NCBI GenBank assembly: GCA_028702695.1
Contig: JAQVOH010000003.1
Span: 1 to 46,269, forward strand
Source: Desulfotomaculaceae bacterium
GTDB taxonomy: Bacteria > Bacillota > Desulfotomaculia > Desulfotomaculales > Pelotomaculaceae
DNA: 46,269 nt
Reading direction: 5' to 3'
Below are positions 25,969 through 36,326 of the stretch, in pieces. Each line of letters begins with the position of its first letter. Position 1 is the stretch's first letter. A program made the translations under genes and the position numbers. The notes below the pieces were generated by a model. That model was not told the DNA's origin. It searched no databases and was given only the letters and a program-made list of their open reading frames with translations.

Positions 25969-26532
25969 ATGCAGGATAACCTGTTTATGGACCAGGTAAA
26001 CCAACTGCTTAACCTGGAGCTTCGGCAAATCCACATGGCCGCACACCTGGCCATGTTTGCTCCAAACGAGTTGGTCAGACATAAGATTCTACACATGATT
26101 GGCGAAGAGCTGGATGAAGCTATGTTTTTACACCATGTACTTTGTGCCCACAGTGATATGTGTATGCCGGTATCTCCCGGCAAGCCCTGCCCCGGCTATG
26201 GACCTGGAGTTGGCATGGGGCCCGGTATGGGCATGGGACCAGGCATGGGCATGGGACCCGGCATGGGATGTGGACCTGATATGGGCATGGGGCCTGGCAT
26301 GGGATGTGGACCTGATATGGGCATGGGTCCTGGCATGGGGATCTGCCCTGGCGTGCCCTGTCCCCCTGGCGTTGGCGTTGGCCCAATCCCCGGCATTCTT
26401 CCACCGGCCGGCCCCGCAGCCACGTTACCCCCGTCAATACCCATAGCCCCACCCGGCATTGCCCCAGGTGTAACACCTGGTATTTTCCCAGGTGTTCCTT
26501 ACGCGGAAAAGGAAAAGAAAGAAGAAAAATAA
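25969..26532 (+). CDS. Ferritin-like helical protein with a Gly-Met-Pro repeat tail
   Basis: Residues 1-60 form two helices (NQLLNLELRQIHMAAHLAMF and IGEELDEAMFLHHVLCAHSD) matching in style the upstream protein. From about residue 75 the chain becomes low complexity: tandem MGPGMG units, interspersed with CGPD, ICPGVPCP and later IPPAGP/APGVTPG blocks, ending in a charged EKEKKEEK tail. Methionine, histidine and cysteine density suggests metal binding (Cu or Fe), and the Gly/Pro-rich tail suggests a structural or surface role such as a spore layer. Neither is proven. ATG 25969 follows AAAGGAGG. A terminator lies at 26585-26619. Confidence 0.6.
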   Translation: MQDNLFMDQVNQLLNLELRQIHMAAHLAMFAPNELVRHKILHMIGEELDEAMFLHHVLCAHSDMCMPVSPGKPCPGYGPGVGMGPGMGMGPGMGMGPGMGCGPDMGMGPGMGCGPDMGMGPGMGICPGVPCPPGVGVGPIPGILPPAGPAATLPPSIPIAPPGIAPGVTPGIFPGVPYAEKEKKEEK

Positions 26533-26584
26533 GGAAGACCCCGGGCAGCGAATAAATTCATAACCATATTTATCCAATTTCAAG

Positions 26585-26619
26585 AACTCCCACTTCTATA
26601 GTGGGAGTTCCGCTTTTTT
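26585..26619 (+). terminator. Terminator after the ferritin-like pair
   Basis: AACTCCCAC and GTGGGAGTT make a perfect 9-bp stem with a 7-base loop and are followed by CCGCTTTTTTG on the plus strand. First of three hairpins in a row before argH. Confidence 0.8.
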
Positions 26620-26620
26620 G

Positions 26621-26675
26621 CTTCGGTGGGGGTAGAGTCCTCCACCGAAGTATCGATGTCCAGCTTTAGCTGGAC
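26621..26675. repeat. Two further tandem hairpins downstream of argH
   Basis: CTTCGGTGG/CCACCGAAG (26621-26650, 9-bp stem) is followed by GTCCAGC-TTTA-GCTGGAC (26658-26675, 7-bp stem with a tetraloop). The second hairpin plus the following ACGAATTCAC recurs in diverged form after leuA (17278-17312). They lie between the convergent ends of the plus-strand pair and argH. Confidence 0.6.
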
Positions 26676-26683
26676 GAATTCAC

Positions 26684-28063
26684 TTACTCCCCGGCCATGC
26701 GCTGTCTGGCTTTGGCGATGGCTTCCCGCACGGCTTCCAAAGCCGGGCCGCCGGGCACCCGCCGGGCATCCACACACCTGGTGAGGCTGATGGCATCATA
26801 TACGTCCTCTTCCACCAGAGGGGAAAATTTACTGTAATCTTCAAGGCTTAACTGATCCAGGGCAATCCTTTGCTGCAGGCAGTGAAACACCAGTTTGCCA
26901 GCTACCTCGTGGGCCTCCCGGAAGGGCAAGCCCCGGCGTACCAGGTAATCGGCCAGGTCGGTGGCATTGGTAAAGCCCTTGCTTGCCGCTTCTTTCATAT
27001 TATCCTCTTTGACCCGCATGGTTTCAAGCATGGGTCTGAAAACCAGAAGACATTTTTTTACTGTATCCACCGCATCGAACAGCGCTTCTTTGTCTTCCTG
27101 CATGTCTTTGTTGTAGGCCAGGGGCAAACCTTTCAGCATGGTCAGCAAAGTCTGCAGATTCCCAAACACCCGCCCGGACTTGCCCCGGATCAATTCCGCG
27201 ACATCCGGGTTCTTTTTCTGTGGCATCATACTGCTGCCGGTGCTGAATGCGTCATCCAGTTCAATAAAGGCGAACTCAGCTGAGGACCAGAGGATGATCT
27301 CCTCACAAAAACGGCTCAGATGAACCATCACCAGGGACGCGGCCGCAGTAAACTCAACCGCGAAGTCACGGTCGCTGACGGCGTCCAGACTGTTCTGGGT
27401 AATAGCCGCAAAGCCCAGCTGCTCAGCCACATATTGACGGTCGAGCGGAAAGGTGGTTCCGGCCAGGGCTCCGGCGCCCAGAGGCATTTCGTCAGCCCTG
27501 CGGCGGCAGTCGGCCAGCCGGTCCTCGTCCCGGCCAAACATCTGGCAGTAGGCCAGGAGGTGATGGGCCAGGGTAACGGGCTGGGCACGCTGAAGGTGGG
27601 TGTAACCGGGCATTAAGGTACCCAGGTGCCTTTCCGCCAGGTTAAGCAAGGACTCCTGTAGCTGGCGCAACAACCCGCTAACCTGGTCAATCTCGTCCTT
27701 GAGGTACATCCGGATGTCCAGCGCCACCTGGTCGTTTCTGCTGCGGGCGGTATGCAGCTTTTTGCCAAGGGCGCCGATTTTAGCCGTCAAAAGCTGCTCA
27801 ACGTTCATGTGGATATCTTCGGCTTCAACCGAAAACTCAGCCTTTCCGGCTTCAATTTCAGCCAGCACCTCTTCCAACCCGCGCACAAGCGCCCCGGCTT
27901 CCTTTTCAGTAATAATGCCGCACCTGCCAAGCATCCGGGCGTGGGCTATGCTGCCTTTAATATCATATTTGTAAAGCCTCTGATCAAATGAAATAGATGA
28001 ATGAAAATCCTCTACCAGGTGGTCGGTCTCCTTCTGGAAACGCCCCCCCCAAAGTTTGGTCAT
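26684..28063 (-). CDS. argH: Argininosuccinate lyase
   Basis: Cleaves argininosuccinate to arginine and fumarate. 459 aa with the fumarase/aspartase superfamily signature [20 protein letters not shown] near 275-294, [20 protein letters not shown] near 103-122 and [17 protein letters not shown] near 155-171. ATG 28063 follows AAGGAGCGG. It lies downstream of argG but separated from it by ~940 bp that hold a strong hairpin and three tiny genes, so it may have its own transcription. Confidence 0.97.
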   Translation of the reverse strand: MTKLWGGRFQKETDHLVEDFHSSISFDQRLYKYDIKGSIAHARMLGRCGIITEKEAGALVRGLEEVLAEIEAGKAEFSVEAEDIHMNVEQLLTAKIGALGKKLHTARSRNDQVALDIRMYLKDEIDQVSGLLRQLQESLLNLAERHLGTLMPGYTHLQRAQPVTLAHHLLAYCQMFGRDEDRLADCRRRADEMPLGAGALAGTTFPLDRQYVAEQLGFAAITQNSLDAVSDRDFAVEFTAAASLVMVHLSRFCEEIILWSSAEFAFIELDDAFSTGSSMMPQKKNPDVAELIRGKSGRVFGNLQTLLTMLKGLPLAYNKDMQEDKEALFDAVDTVKKCLLVFRPMLETMRVKEDNMKEAASKGFTNATDLADYLVRRGLPFREAHEVAGKLVFHCLQQRIALDQLSLEDYSKFSPLVEEDVYDAISLTRCVDARRVPGGPALEAVREAIAKARQRMAGE

Positions 28064-28078
28064 GTTGTGCCGCTCCTT

Positions 28079-28249
28079 CTAAAAAAACAGAAAAGGTGGT
28101 CTACCTTTGAGCATGTTCAATACTACAAAGACAGGAATGACAAAAACAGCTATGGTAAGCACGAGAATAAAAATTTTTAAGCCTTTTTTGTTGCGGTAAG
28201 GATGTTCCTCCGTTAACTCCTGGACTTCAATTTTCTCCTGTTCCTCCAT
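28079..28249 (-). CDS. Small single-pass membrane protein
   Basis: A 56-aa protein: ATG at 28249 behind GGGGTGA, an acidic N-terminus (MEEQEKIEVQELTEEHPYRN), a basic KKGLK, then one transmembrane helix (IFILVLTIAVFVIPVFVVL) and a short tail. It ends 15 bases before the argH start and may be cotranscribed with it. The basic segment before the helix predicts a cytoplasmic N-terminus. I do not recognise a family. Confidence 0.6.
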   Translation of the reverse strand: MEEQEKIEVQELTEEHPYRNKKGLKIFILVLTIAVFVIPVFVVLNMLKGRPPFLFF

Positions 28250-28397
28250 TCATTTCACCCCAATGTAAGTTTTTATCTAATTTTAACATGTCCTGGTTTT
28301 TATGCAACCAGAACAAGAACATATACGCCTTTTACAACCTGTGGGCTTTCTAAGTATAAATAAGAAGAAGGCAGGCAATTTACTCACCCACCTTCTC

Positions 28398-28508
28398 TTA
28401 CTTTTGACTCACTGCCGTTTCACGAATGACATTGACCTGCCGGATGTCATCCTCCAGCAGCTCCAGGCCGATACTGGCCAGGATTTCGTTGATTAATTCT
28501 CCTGTCAT
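28398..28508 (-). CDS. Small acidic protein
   Basis: A 36-aa frame, ATG at 28508 with GGGGGTAAG just upstream. It reads MTGELINEILASIGLELLED and continues DDIRQVNVIRETAVSQK: one amphipathic helix and a short tail. Good ribosome site and a position in a run of minus-strand small genes support expression, but no family is recognised. Confidence 0.45.
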   Translation of the reverse strand: MTGELINEILASIGLELLEDDIRQVNVIRETAVSQK

Positions 28509-28600
28509 TACTTACCCCCTTCCCCATTACAAATATTGAAACACTTTCAACGGGATAGCTTATTAAGTATACCACCTAAATATTGGAAAGTCAATGATGT

Positions 28601-28780
28601 CTATTTGTACCTGGTGTGGTAGGTAAAAATCTTACTGCCGCACTTCTTACATTGGCAGTCCTTGGTCTGCAGTTCCCAAATATCATCACTGGTTACCTCG
28701 CCACGGCTCGTCAGGTCTACGGTAACGCTCTCCACTGCATGCCTGTTTTCACATACGAAGGTCACAGTCAGCTTCCTCAA
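28601..28780 (-). CDS. Small zinc-ribbon-like protein
   Basis: A 59-aa frame starting at a TTG (28780) after AGAGGT. The C-terminal half has DCQCKKCGSKIF, a C-x-C-x2-C knuckle, and the N-terminal half has another Cys (VTFVCENRHAVESV), so it could bind one zinc. Beta-rich and soluble. No specific family recognised. It lies between argG and argH. Confidence 0.5.
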   Translation of the reverse strand: MRKLTVTFVCENRHAVESVTVDLTSRGEVTSDDIWELQTKDCQCKKCGSKIFTYHTRYK

Positions 28781-28916
28781 TTAGATTACCTCTGTCCTAC
28801 ATACTTTATATATTAATATACAAATAATAATATACCAAAATACGTTTGGTTAAAAGTCCATGAACTAATTATATTCTCCATAAGTTGGTTACAGAACAAC
28901 CCCTACAATATTTAAA

Positions 28917-28941
28917 TTGGCGCCGCTATGTGCGGCGCCAA
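28917..28941 (-). terminator. Strong hairpin after argG
   Basis: TTGGCGCCGC and GCGGCGCCAA form a perfect 10-bp stem with a 5-base loop, followed on the minus strand by TTTAAATATTG. It lies ~60 bases past the argG stop and probably ends the argCJBDFG transcript. The U-tract is interrupted. Confidence 0.65.
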
Positions 28942-28999
28942 CAGGCTTTTGCCCAATTGTTCGCGAAAAGTCAGTGTGACGACAAGTGAAGTGTCTGTA

Positions 29000-30205
<1,206 letters not shown>

Positions 30206-30252
30206 TTAAACAACAGCTCCTTATCCTTTTAAAATTAATAACATCGTTGTCT

Positions 30253-31194
30253 TTAAAGCAGCATGGCCAGCACCGCTTTCTGGGCATGCAGGCGATTTTC
30301 GGCCTCATCCCAGACGACCGAGTTAGGTCCGTCAATAACTTCCGCCACAACCTCTTCGCCCCGGTGGGCCGGCAGGCAATGGAGGAAAATATAGTCAGGC
30401 TTGGCGTGCGCAACCAACTTCTGGTTGACCTGGTAGGGCGCAAAGGCGCTAACACGTTCGTCCTTTTCAACCTCTTGACCCATGCTGGCCCAAACGTCGG
30501 TCACCACTACATCCGCCCCGGTAACAGCTTCAACGGGGTCGGTGGTTATTTTAATCCCGGCCCCGGTCGTCAGGGCGTCCTCTCTAGCCTGGTTAACAAT
30601 TTGCTCCTGTGGCCAGTAATCCTTGGGAGAGGCCACGCTGATATGCATGCCAACCTTGGCGCAGCCAAGAAGCAGTGAATGGCAGATGTTGTTGCCATCC
30701 CCCACATAGGCCAGTTTGAGCCCGGCCAGTTGGCCTTTGTGCTCCTTGACAGTCATCAGATCAGCCATTATCTGACAGGGATGACTAAGGTCGGTAAGCC
30801 CGTTAATAATTGGGATAGTGGCATACTTCGCCAGTTCCTCGACGTCAGCCTGAGAGTAAGTGCGGATCATAATCCCATCCAGGAACCGGGACAGTGTGCG
30901 GGCGGTATCTGCAATGGATTCGCCCCGGTTCAACTGCAGGTCGCCGGCGCTCAGGAAAAGGGGGTGCCCTCCCAGCTGATGCATAGCCACCTCAAAGGAA
31001 ACCCGGGTACGAGTGGAGGACTTTTGAAAAATCATCCCCAGTGTCTTCCCCTGCAGGTACGGGTGGGGTACATTCCACTTTTGCTTTTCCTTAAGTTCTT
31101 CGGCCAGTTCAAGTAAGGCGCCTATTTCCTCCGGCGTATAATCATGCAGGTTTAAAAAATCCCGGCCCTTTATATTCATTCCTTTAGACAGCAA
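30253..31194 (-). CDS. argF: Ornithine carbamoyltransferase
   Basis: Makes citrulline from ornithine and carbamoyl phosphate. The carbamoyl-phosphate loop [20 protein letters not shown] is near residue 54, [16 protein letters not shown] near 134, DVWASMGQE near 230 and the ornithine/CP-binding [13 protein letters not shown] near 269. The start is ambiguous. TTG at 31194 has AGAAGG 8 bases ahead, while the ATG five codons later has AAAGGA directly touching it; I keep the TTG (313 aa). A 220-bp gap with two hairpin repeats separates it from argD. Confidence 0.96.
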   Translation of the reverse strand: MLSKGMNIKGRDFLNLHDYTPEEIGALLELAEELKEKQKWNVPHPYLQGKTLGMIFQKSSTRTRVSFEVAMHQLGGHPLFLSAGDLQLNRGESIADTARTLSRFLDGIMIRTYSQADVEELAKYATIPIINGLTDLSHPCQIMADLMTVKEHKGQLAGLKLAYVGDGNNICHSLLLGCAKVGMHISVASPKDYWPQEQIVNQAREDALTTGAGIKITTDPVEAVTGADVVVTDVWASMGQEVEKDERVSAFAPYQVNQKLVAHAKPDYIFLHCLPAHRGEEVVAEVIDGPNSVVWDEAENRLHAQKAVLAMLL

Positions 31195-31241
31195 ACTAAA
31201 TACCTTCTTTCTTAAGTTCAGCTAAACATACAATGGGGGAA

Positions 31242-31392
31242 GTACAATGGGGACGATTCTCCCGGTCATGCTGACAATGAGCACTGTCCCCATTGTACGC
31301 ACTGTACGTCTATCAATCTGATTAACTATATACTGAGCAGCTGGGACGGAGTACATTGCCCTGTTATTGTTATGAACAATGATAACCGTCCC
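31242..31392. repeat. Pair of REP-like hairpins between argD and argF
   Basis: The first hairpin has 13-bp perfect arms, GTACAATGGGGAC (31242-31254) and GTCCCCATTGTAC (31286-31298). The second has GGGACGG (31343-31349) and CCGTCCC (31386-31392) with an inner TTATTGTT/AACAATGATAA stem. Sequences of the ACAATGGGGACGGT...GTCCCCATTGT type recur in many Firmicute genomes as intergenic repeats. CCCCATTGT also flanks the large repeats near 36.6 and 38.1 kb. Confidence 0.65.
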
Positions 31393-31414
31393 TATTGTCA
31401 GTCCCTGGTGATGT

Positions 31415-32614
31415 TTATTCAGATTTATATTCTGCCATTACTTCGTCAAGAATCCCCACCGCCAGGTCCACATCCTCAGTAGTAATGATCAGGGGTGGGA
31501 TAAAGCGGAGAATGTAATCATTCACACAGTTAATCAGGAGTCCTCTTTTGTGGCAACCCTCAACAAACGGCTTACCTTTGACAGACAGTTCCATACCAAG
31601 GAGCAGACCCAGGCCCCTGACCTCCTTGACGTAATCGTATTTGGCGGCTAGTCCTTTTAGCTGTTCAAAAAAGTATCCACCGACGGAAACGGCATTTTCC
31701 AACGCCCCCCCGTAAAGCAACTCCTGCATGGCTGCTAAAGCTGCGACACAGGCCAGCGGGTTGCCACCGAAAGTAGAGGCATGGTCCCCTGGTTTAAAGG
31801 TAGCGGCAACCTTTTCTTTCGCCAGCATGGCGCCAATCGGAAAACCACCGCCCAGAGCTTTGGCCAGCGTGACGATATCCGGCGTCACCCCATAATGCTC
31901 GTAGGCTAAAAAGCTGCCGGTCCGGCCGAGACCGGTTTGTATTTCATCAAAGATCAAGAGCGCCCCGTGCTCCTGGCAGAGCCTGGCGGCCCCTTCCAGG
32001 TATTCGAAGTTGGCCACATTGACTCCACCCTCGCCCTGGATCGGCTCCAAGAGGACTGCGCAGGTTGAGGGGCCAATAGCCTCCTCCAGCGCACCCAGGT
32101 CGTTGAAGGGCACATATTTAAACCCACCCGGCAGGGGCTCAAAACCCTTTTGGTATTTCGGCTGCCCAGTCGCGGTAACTGTAGCCAGTGTCCTGCCGTG
32201 GAAGGAGTCTCTAGCGGTGATTATCTCAAACTTGTTATCGTCGTAGTTTTGCTTGGCGTATTTGCGGGCCAGTTTGATGGCAGCCTCATTAGCCTCGGCG
32301 CCGCTGTTGCAGAAAAAGGCCTTATCCAGGTCTGTATTATCCACCAGAAGCTTGGCCAGCAGAGCCTGCGGCTCTATGTAGTAGAGATTGGAGCAGTGCA
32401 TCAACTGGTGCGCCTGCCAACTGATCGCGTCAGCCACGGGCTGTGGGCAGTGACCGAGTGAGTTTACGGCAATACCGCTGACAAAATCCAGGTATTCCAA
32501 GCCGTCCGCATCCCACAGGCGTGCTCCTTCACCCCGCACCGGAGCCAGGGCAATACGCCCGACATTGCGCATTAAATATTGATCGCTGAGTTCCATGATT
32601 TCCTTCGTGTTCAT
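31415..32614 (-). CDS. argD: Acetylornithine aminotransferase
   Basis: PLP fold-type I, class III aminotransferase, 399 aa, converting N-acetylglutamate semialdehyde to N-acetylornithine. It has FFCNSGAEANEAAIKLARKY near 99-118, LLIFDEIQTGLGRTGSFLAY near 218-237 and the PLP lysine in TLAKALGGGFPIGAML near 252. The ATG at 32614 follows a purine-rich stretch. Lies between argB and argF, separated from argB by ~190 bp. Confidence 0.95.
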   Translation of the reverse strand: MNTKEIMELSDQYLMRNVGRIALAPVRGEGARLWDADGLEYLDFVSGIAVNSLGHCPQPVADAISWQAHQLMHCSNLYYIEPQALLAKLLVDNTDLDKAFFCNSGAEANEAAIKLARKYAKQNYDDNKFEIITARDSFHGRTLATVTATGQPKYQKGFEPLPGGFKYVPFNDLGALEEAIGPSTCAVLLEPIQGEGGVNVANFEYLEGAARLCQEHGALLIFDEIQTGLGRTGSFLAYEHYGVTPDIVTLAKALGGGFPIGAMLAKEKVAATFKPGDHASTFGGNPLACVAALAAMQELLYGGALENAVSVGGYFFEQLKGLAAKYDYVKEVRGLGLLLGMELSVKGKPFVEGCHKRGLLINCVNDYILRFIPPLIITTEDVDLAVGILDEVMAEYKSE

Positions 32615-32801
32615 TAAACCAAACCCCCAAATTCTTTTTAAGTGACAATTCCCATTTCTCGCGTCTTAAAACCCATTATCCCATATACAGATCTATTTGG
32701 ACGCGAGTCGTGGGTATATCCTGTATAGAAATCATTCACCATATTCATTGTTTTCATGATACGTGGCGCCGCCTCGCGGCATGGGCAACTAGCCTGACAA
32801 A

Positions 32802-33689
32802 TTACTTTTTCACCATAGTTCCGATACCTTTATCAGTGAAAACTTCCAGCAGGATTGCGTGAGGCACCCTGCCGTCTAAGATGTGGGTTGTCTTTACTCC
32901 GCTGGCCAAGGCGTCCAGGCAGCATTCAACCTTGGGAATCATGCCTCCATCGATGACACCTTTTTCAATTAACGGAGCAATTTCATCAACTTGTATAGAA
33001 GAGATGAGTGAGTTGGGGTCGCTGCGGTCAGCCATGATCCCCTCCACATCGGTAAGTATAATCAACTTAGCGGAGCCGAGTGCCGCAGCTAACCTCCCGG
33101 CAGCGTGGTCGGCATTGATATTGTAACTTTCTCCTTCAACGCCCACAGCCACAGGTGCTATCACCGGTATGCAGCCCCTATCAATAATCGCCGTTACAAT
33201 TTCGGGCTTAACCTTACTGATGTCTCCCACAAAGCCTATATCGGCCAGTTCTTCGGCGCCTTCAGGTGTGCGTACCAGGCTGTACTTTTTAACTGCTTCA
33301 AAGAGCCCGTCGTCCTGGCCGGACAGGCCCACGGCCCGGCCGCCGATGCGGTTAATCTGGGCTACAATTTCTTTGTTAATTTTACCGACCAGGACCATCT
33401 CCGCAATCTCCATAGTTTCTTTGTCAGTCACCCTGAGGCCGCCTACAAAGCGTGACTTCTTCCCAATCCTCTGCAGCATAGCGGTGATGTCAGGCCCACC
33501 CCCGTGTACGATTACCGGATGCATACCGACATACTTCATCAGAACCATGTCGGTAAAGACCGCTTCCTTAAGATCCTGGGACAGCATGGCGTGCCCGCCG
33601 TATTTGATGACAATAGTTTTCCCGTAGAATTTCTTGATGTAAGGCAATGCCTCCACCAATATTTTAGCTCTTTCCTGGGCAGTAGTCAC
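32802..33689 (-). CDS. argB: Acetylglutamate kinase
   Basis: Phosphorylates N-acetylglutamate. 295 aa amino-acid-kinase fold with [11 protein letters not shown] near residue 27, [13 protein letters not shown] near 59, [20 protein letters not shown] near 76 (acetylglutamate binding), and [20 protein letters not shown] near 192. The N-terminal extension before VIKYGG resembles arginine-inhibited hexameric NAGKs. The start is a GTG (33689), 19 bases after the argJ stop. Confidence 0.96.
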   Translation of the reverse strand: MTTAQERAKILVEALPYIKKFYGKTIVIKYGGHAMLSQDLKEAVFTDMVLMKYVGMHPVIVHGGGPDITAMLQRIGKKSRFVGGLRVTDKETMEIAEMVLVGKINKEIVAQINRIGGRAVGLSGQDDGLFEAVKKYSLVRTPEGAEELADIGFVGDISKVKPEIVTAIIDRGCIPVIAPVAVGVEGESYNINADHAAGRLAAALGSAKLIILTDVEGIMADRSDPNSLISSIQVDEIAPLIEKGVIDGGMIPKVECCLDALASGVKTTHILDGRVPHAILLEVFTDKGIGTMVKK

Positions 33690-33708
33690 GATTTATCCCC
33701 CCAAAAAA

Positions 33709-34932
33709 CTACGTACGGTAGTCTGCGTTAATTTTAATGTAATCGTAGGAAAGGTCGCAGCCCCAGGCGATGGCGCTGCAATCACCGGAGTTAAGCTGTA
33801 AGGTAATTTTGACTGTGTCCTTTTCCAGTATCTCCAGGGCGCGCTTTTCGCTGAATTCAATAGAGCCACCGTGACTCGCTACCTGCTCAGCCCCCAGAAA
33901 TATGTCAACCTTTTCCGGGTCAAAATCGGCCCCCGAATAACCTGCGGCACAGATGATTCTCCCCCAGTTGGCATCCCGCCCGAAGACTGCCGCCTTGACC
34001 AGGCTTGAACCCGCCACGGCCTTGGCCACCAGGCGCGCGTCCTTTGTTGTGGCAGCGCTTAACACCTCAACGGTAATCAACTTGGTCGCTCCCTCACCAT
34101 CCCTGGCTATGTCTCTGGCCAGGCTGGCACATACTTCGGTGAGAGCGTCCCGGAACCTGGCATAGTCACTAGCCTCTTCCTGGATTATCCCGTTGCCGGC
34201 CATGCCGTTGGCCAGGATTACAGCCATGTCATTGGTGCTGGTATCACCGTCCACGGTAACCAGGTTGAAGCTGTGGTCCGTGGCGTATTTCAGGGCTTGT
34301 TTAAGGCAGCCGGGGGCTACTGCGGCATCGGTAGTGATAAAACAGAGCATCGTTGCCATATTCGGGTGAATCATCCCGGACCCCTTGGCCATAGCCCCAA
34401 TGGTGACCGCTTTACCACCCAATTCCAGCCGCACCGCGGCTTCCTTGGGGAAGGTGTCGGTGGTCATGATAGCCTGGGCTGCCAGAGAGCCGTTTTCTGG
34501 CGTTACCTGACCGGCAGCCGCGCGGATGCCAGGCAGGACCTTTTCCATCGGCATTTTGCGGCCAATGACCCCGGTTGAGGCCACCAAAACAGCATCCGCC
34601 GGTATGCCCAGGACCTCTGCCGTCACGGCAGCCATCGCCTGCGCGTCGCTCAAACCCTGCTCACCGTTGCAGGCGTTAGCGTTGCCGCTGTTGACAACCA
34701 CAGCCTGAGCGGTACCCTTAGACAGGTTCCGCATGGTCAAAAGAACCGGGGCAGCCTTGACCTTATTTAATGTAAAAACCCCGGCAGCGGCAGCCGGGAC
34801 AAAAGAATTGATAACCGCTACATCCCTCTTATCAACTTGTTTTATCGCGGCAAAAGCGGTACCGGCTGAAAAACCGGAAGCCGCAGTAACTCCTCCGGGG
34901 AGCCAATCAAGCTTGGACTCTTTTATTTCCAC
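33709..34932 (-). CDS. argJ: Bifunctional ornithine acetyltransferase / N-acetylglutamate synthase
   Basis: Recycles the acetyl group from N-acetylornithine to glutamate. 407 aa. The self-cleavage site is visible as KGSGMIHPNMATMLCFITTD, where the Thr after NMA becomes the nucleophile of the beta chain (normal for the family). VVNSGNANACNGEQG near 77 and ASTGVIGRKMPMEKVLPGI near 116 form the active site. Its presence, with no argA or argE in the window, indicates the cyclic arginine pathway. Start MEIKESKLDWL behind an AGGAGG site. Confidence 0.96.
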   Translation of the reverse strand: MEIKESKLDWLPGGVTAASGFSAGTAFAAIKQVDKRDVAVINSFVPAAAAGVFTLNKVKAAPVLLTMRNLSKGTAQAVVVNSGNANACNGEQGLSDAQAMAAVTAEVLGIPADAVLVASTGVIGRKMPMEKVLPGIRAAAGQVTPENGSLAAQAIMTTDTFPKEAAVRLELGGKAVTIGAMAKGSGMIHPNMATMLCFITTDAAVAPGCLKQALKYATDHSFNLVTVDGDTSTNDMAVILANGMAGNGIIQEEASDYARFRDALTEVCASLARDIARDGEGATKLITVEVLSAATTKDARLVAKAVAGSSLVKAAVFGRDANWGRIICAAGYSGADFDPEKVDIFLGAEQVASHGGSIEFSEKRALEILEKDTVKITLQLNSGDCSAIAWGCDLSYDYIKINADYRT

Positions 34933-34979
34933 TTAATAAAACCTCCAGTAAAAAAACTCGTAATGCAACTGTCATCCAC

Positions 34980-36023
34980 CTATGGGTAAAGCGCGGGGCC
35001 GGCCAGGGCGGTATATTCGGGCAGGCCGCAAATGATATTCATGTTCTGGACTGCCTGGCCGGAGGCTCCCTTGATCAGGTTGTCAATGGCGGAAATAACC
35101 ACCACCCGCCCGGTGCGGGTGTCTACCGTGACCCCAAGATCGCAGTGGTTGGTTCCAGCCACCCATTTTAGCTGGGGCAGCATCCCCTTGGGCAATACGC
35201 GGACAAAATGCTCATCCCGGTAATAATCAAGGAAAATCTCCTGGAGCTCCTCCTGCTTTAGTGGTGCAGTGAGATCTGCGTAAACTGTGCTTAAAATACC
35301 CCTGGTTACGGGTAAAAGGTGCGGTGTAAAGGACACGATTACATTTTCTCCCGCAATCTTCCCCAGTTCCTGCTCGATTTCTGGGGTATGACGGTGGACA
35401 GCCACATTATAAGCCTTAAAATTTTGATTCACCTCACTGAAATGGGAACCAAGGGAGAGCCCGCGGCCTGCTCCGGAAACACCAGATTTTGAGTCTATAA
35501 TGATACTGCGCAGGTTGACCAGTTTGTTTTTCAGCAGGGGCGCCAGAGCCAGAATGGCACTGGTCGGGTAGCAGCCGGGATTGGCCACCAATGACGCCTT
35601 GCTGACCGCCTCCCTGTTTACCTCGGGCAAGCCGTAGACAGCAGACCCGAGCAGTTCCCTGGCCTCGTGCTTAACCTTATACCACTCTTCATAGATACGG
35701 TAATCGCTCAGGCGGAAGTCTGCCCCAAGGTCGATCACGATCTTGCCGCAGCGTGCCGCCTCCAGGGCAACCGGCATGGCATGTCCATGCGGCAAAGCCA
35801 CAAATAATACATCCGATTGCTCCATAAGCTTGGCTAAATTCATTTTCTCAGCTATTAGCTGGTTATATTTATACAGGTGAGGATAAACCTCCCAGAAGGG
35901 CATATCCACGTAGCTCTGGGTGGTCAAAGCCACCAGTTCGGCTTCCGGATGCCCGGACAGGAGCCTGACCAGCTCCGCGCCTGCATAGCCCGTAGCCCCG
36001 ATAATGCTGATTTTTATTGACAA
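34980..36023 (-). CDS. argC: N-acetyl-gamma-glutamyl-phosphate reductase
   Basis: NADPH-dependent reduction to N-acetylglutamate semialdehyde. The nucleotide-binding ISIIGATGYAGAELVRLL is at the start, ALPHGHAMPVALEA near 85 and the catalytic cysteine lies in LVANPGCYPTSAILALAPLL near 150. SGVSGAGRGLSLGSHFSEVN follows. The frame is open from ATG 36047, but TTG 36023 has GGGGGGTGAG 3 bases ahead and gives the family-typical length (347 aa), so I place the start there. First gene of the arginine operon, with a promoter and probable ArgR site upstream. Confidence 0.95.
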   Translation of the reverse strand: MSIKISIIGATGYAGAELVRLLSGHPEAELVALTTQSYVDMPFWEVYPHLYKYNQLIAEKMNLAKLMEQSDVLFVALPHGHAMPVALEAARCGKIVIDLGADFRLSDYRIYEEWYKVKHEARELLGSAVYGLPEVNREAVSKASLVANPGCYPTSAILALAPLLKNKLVNLRSIIIDSKSGVSGAGRGLSLGSHFSEVNQNFKAYNVAVHRHTPEIEQELGKIAGENVIVSFTPHLLPVTRGILSTVYADLTAPLKQEELQEIFLDYYRDEHFVRVLPKGMLPQLKWVAGTNHCDLGVTVDTRTGRVVVISAIDNLIKGASGQAVQNMNIICGLPEYTALAGPALYP

Positions 36024-36064
36024 AAGCTCACCCCCCGTTAAAATCATAAAACTTAATATTAATA

Positions 36065-36096
36065 ATTATACAGATGACTGCATAATATTACAATAA
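36065..36096 (-). promoter_or_regulatory. Promoter of the arginine operon with probable ARG box
   Basis: Minus-strand TTGTAA (36088-36093) and TATAAT (36065-36070) are spaced 17 bp. The plus-strand sequence TGCATAATATTACAAT (36079-36094), overlapping the -35 and spacer, resembles the palindromic ArgR/AhrC site (TGAATAATTATTCA-like). Binding there would block the promoter. The promoter is well supported; the operator is inference. Confidence 0.6.
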
Positions 36097-36326
36097 CCAA
36101 AGTTCTGCTTAGAGAAAAAATAACCACAGCGCTCCGCCTCAATATCACATCCCGAGCAATTTATACCCCAAAATTCTTATATCTGGCAATACTATTATTT
36201 TAGTGCTCCAGGACTGGAAAACACAAGCAAAAAAAGTTGGGGATTTTAGGGCAGTTTTTATGCAAAGGTCCCCCCTTGCTTACCTGTTACAACTAGAAGT
36301 GTTCTGTGTCACTTGCCACAAACAGT

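Noticed and set aside
26120-26476. Long frames on both strands over the Gly-Met-Pro repeat
   Set aside because: They are shadows of a low-complexity GC-rich coding sequence. Only the plus-strand frame from 25969 has a ribosome site and ordinary N-terminal helices.
28302-28496. 64-codon plus-strand frame
   Set aside because: Antisense to the small minus-strand gene at 28398-28508, which has a good ribosome site; the plus frame has none.
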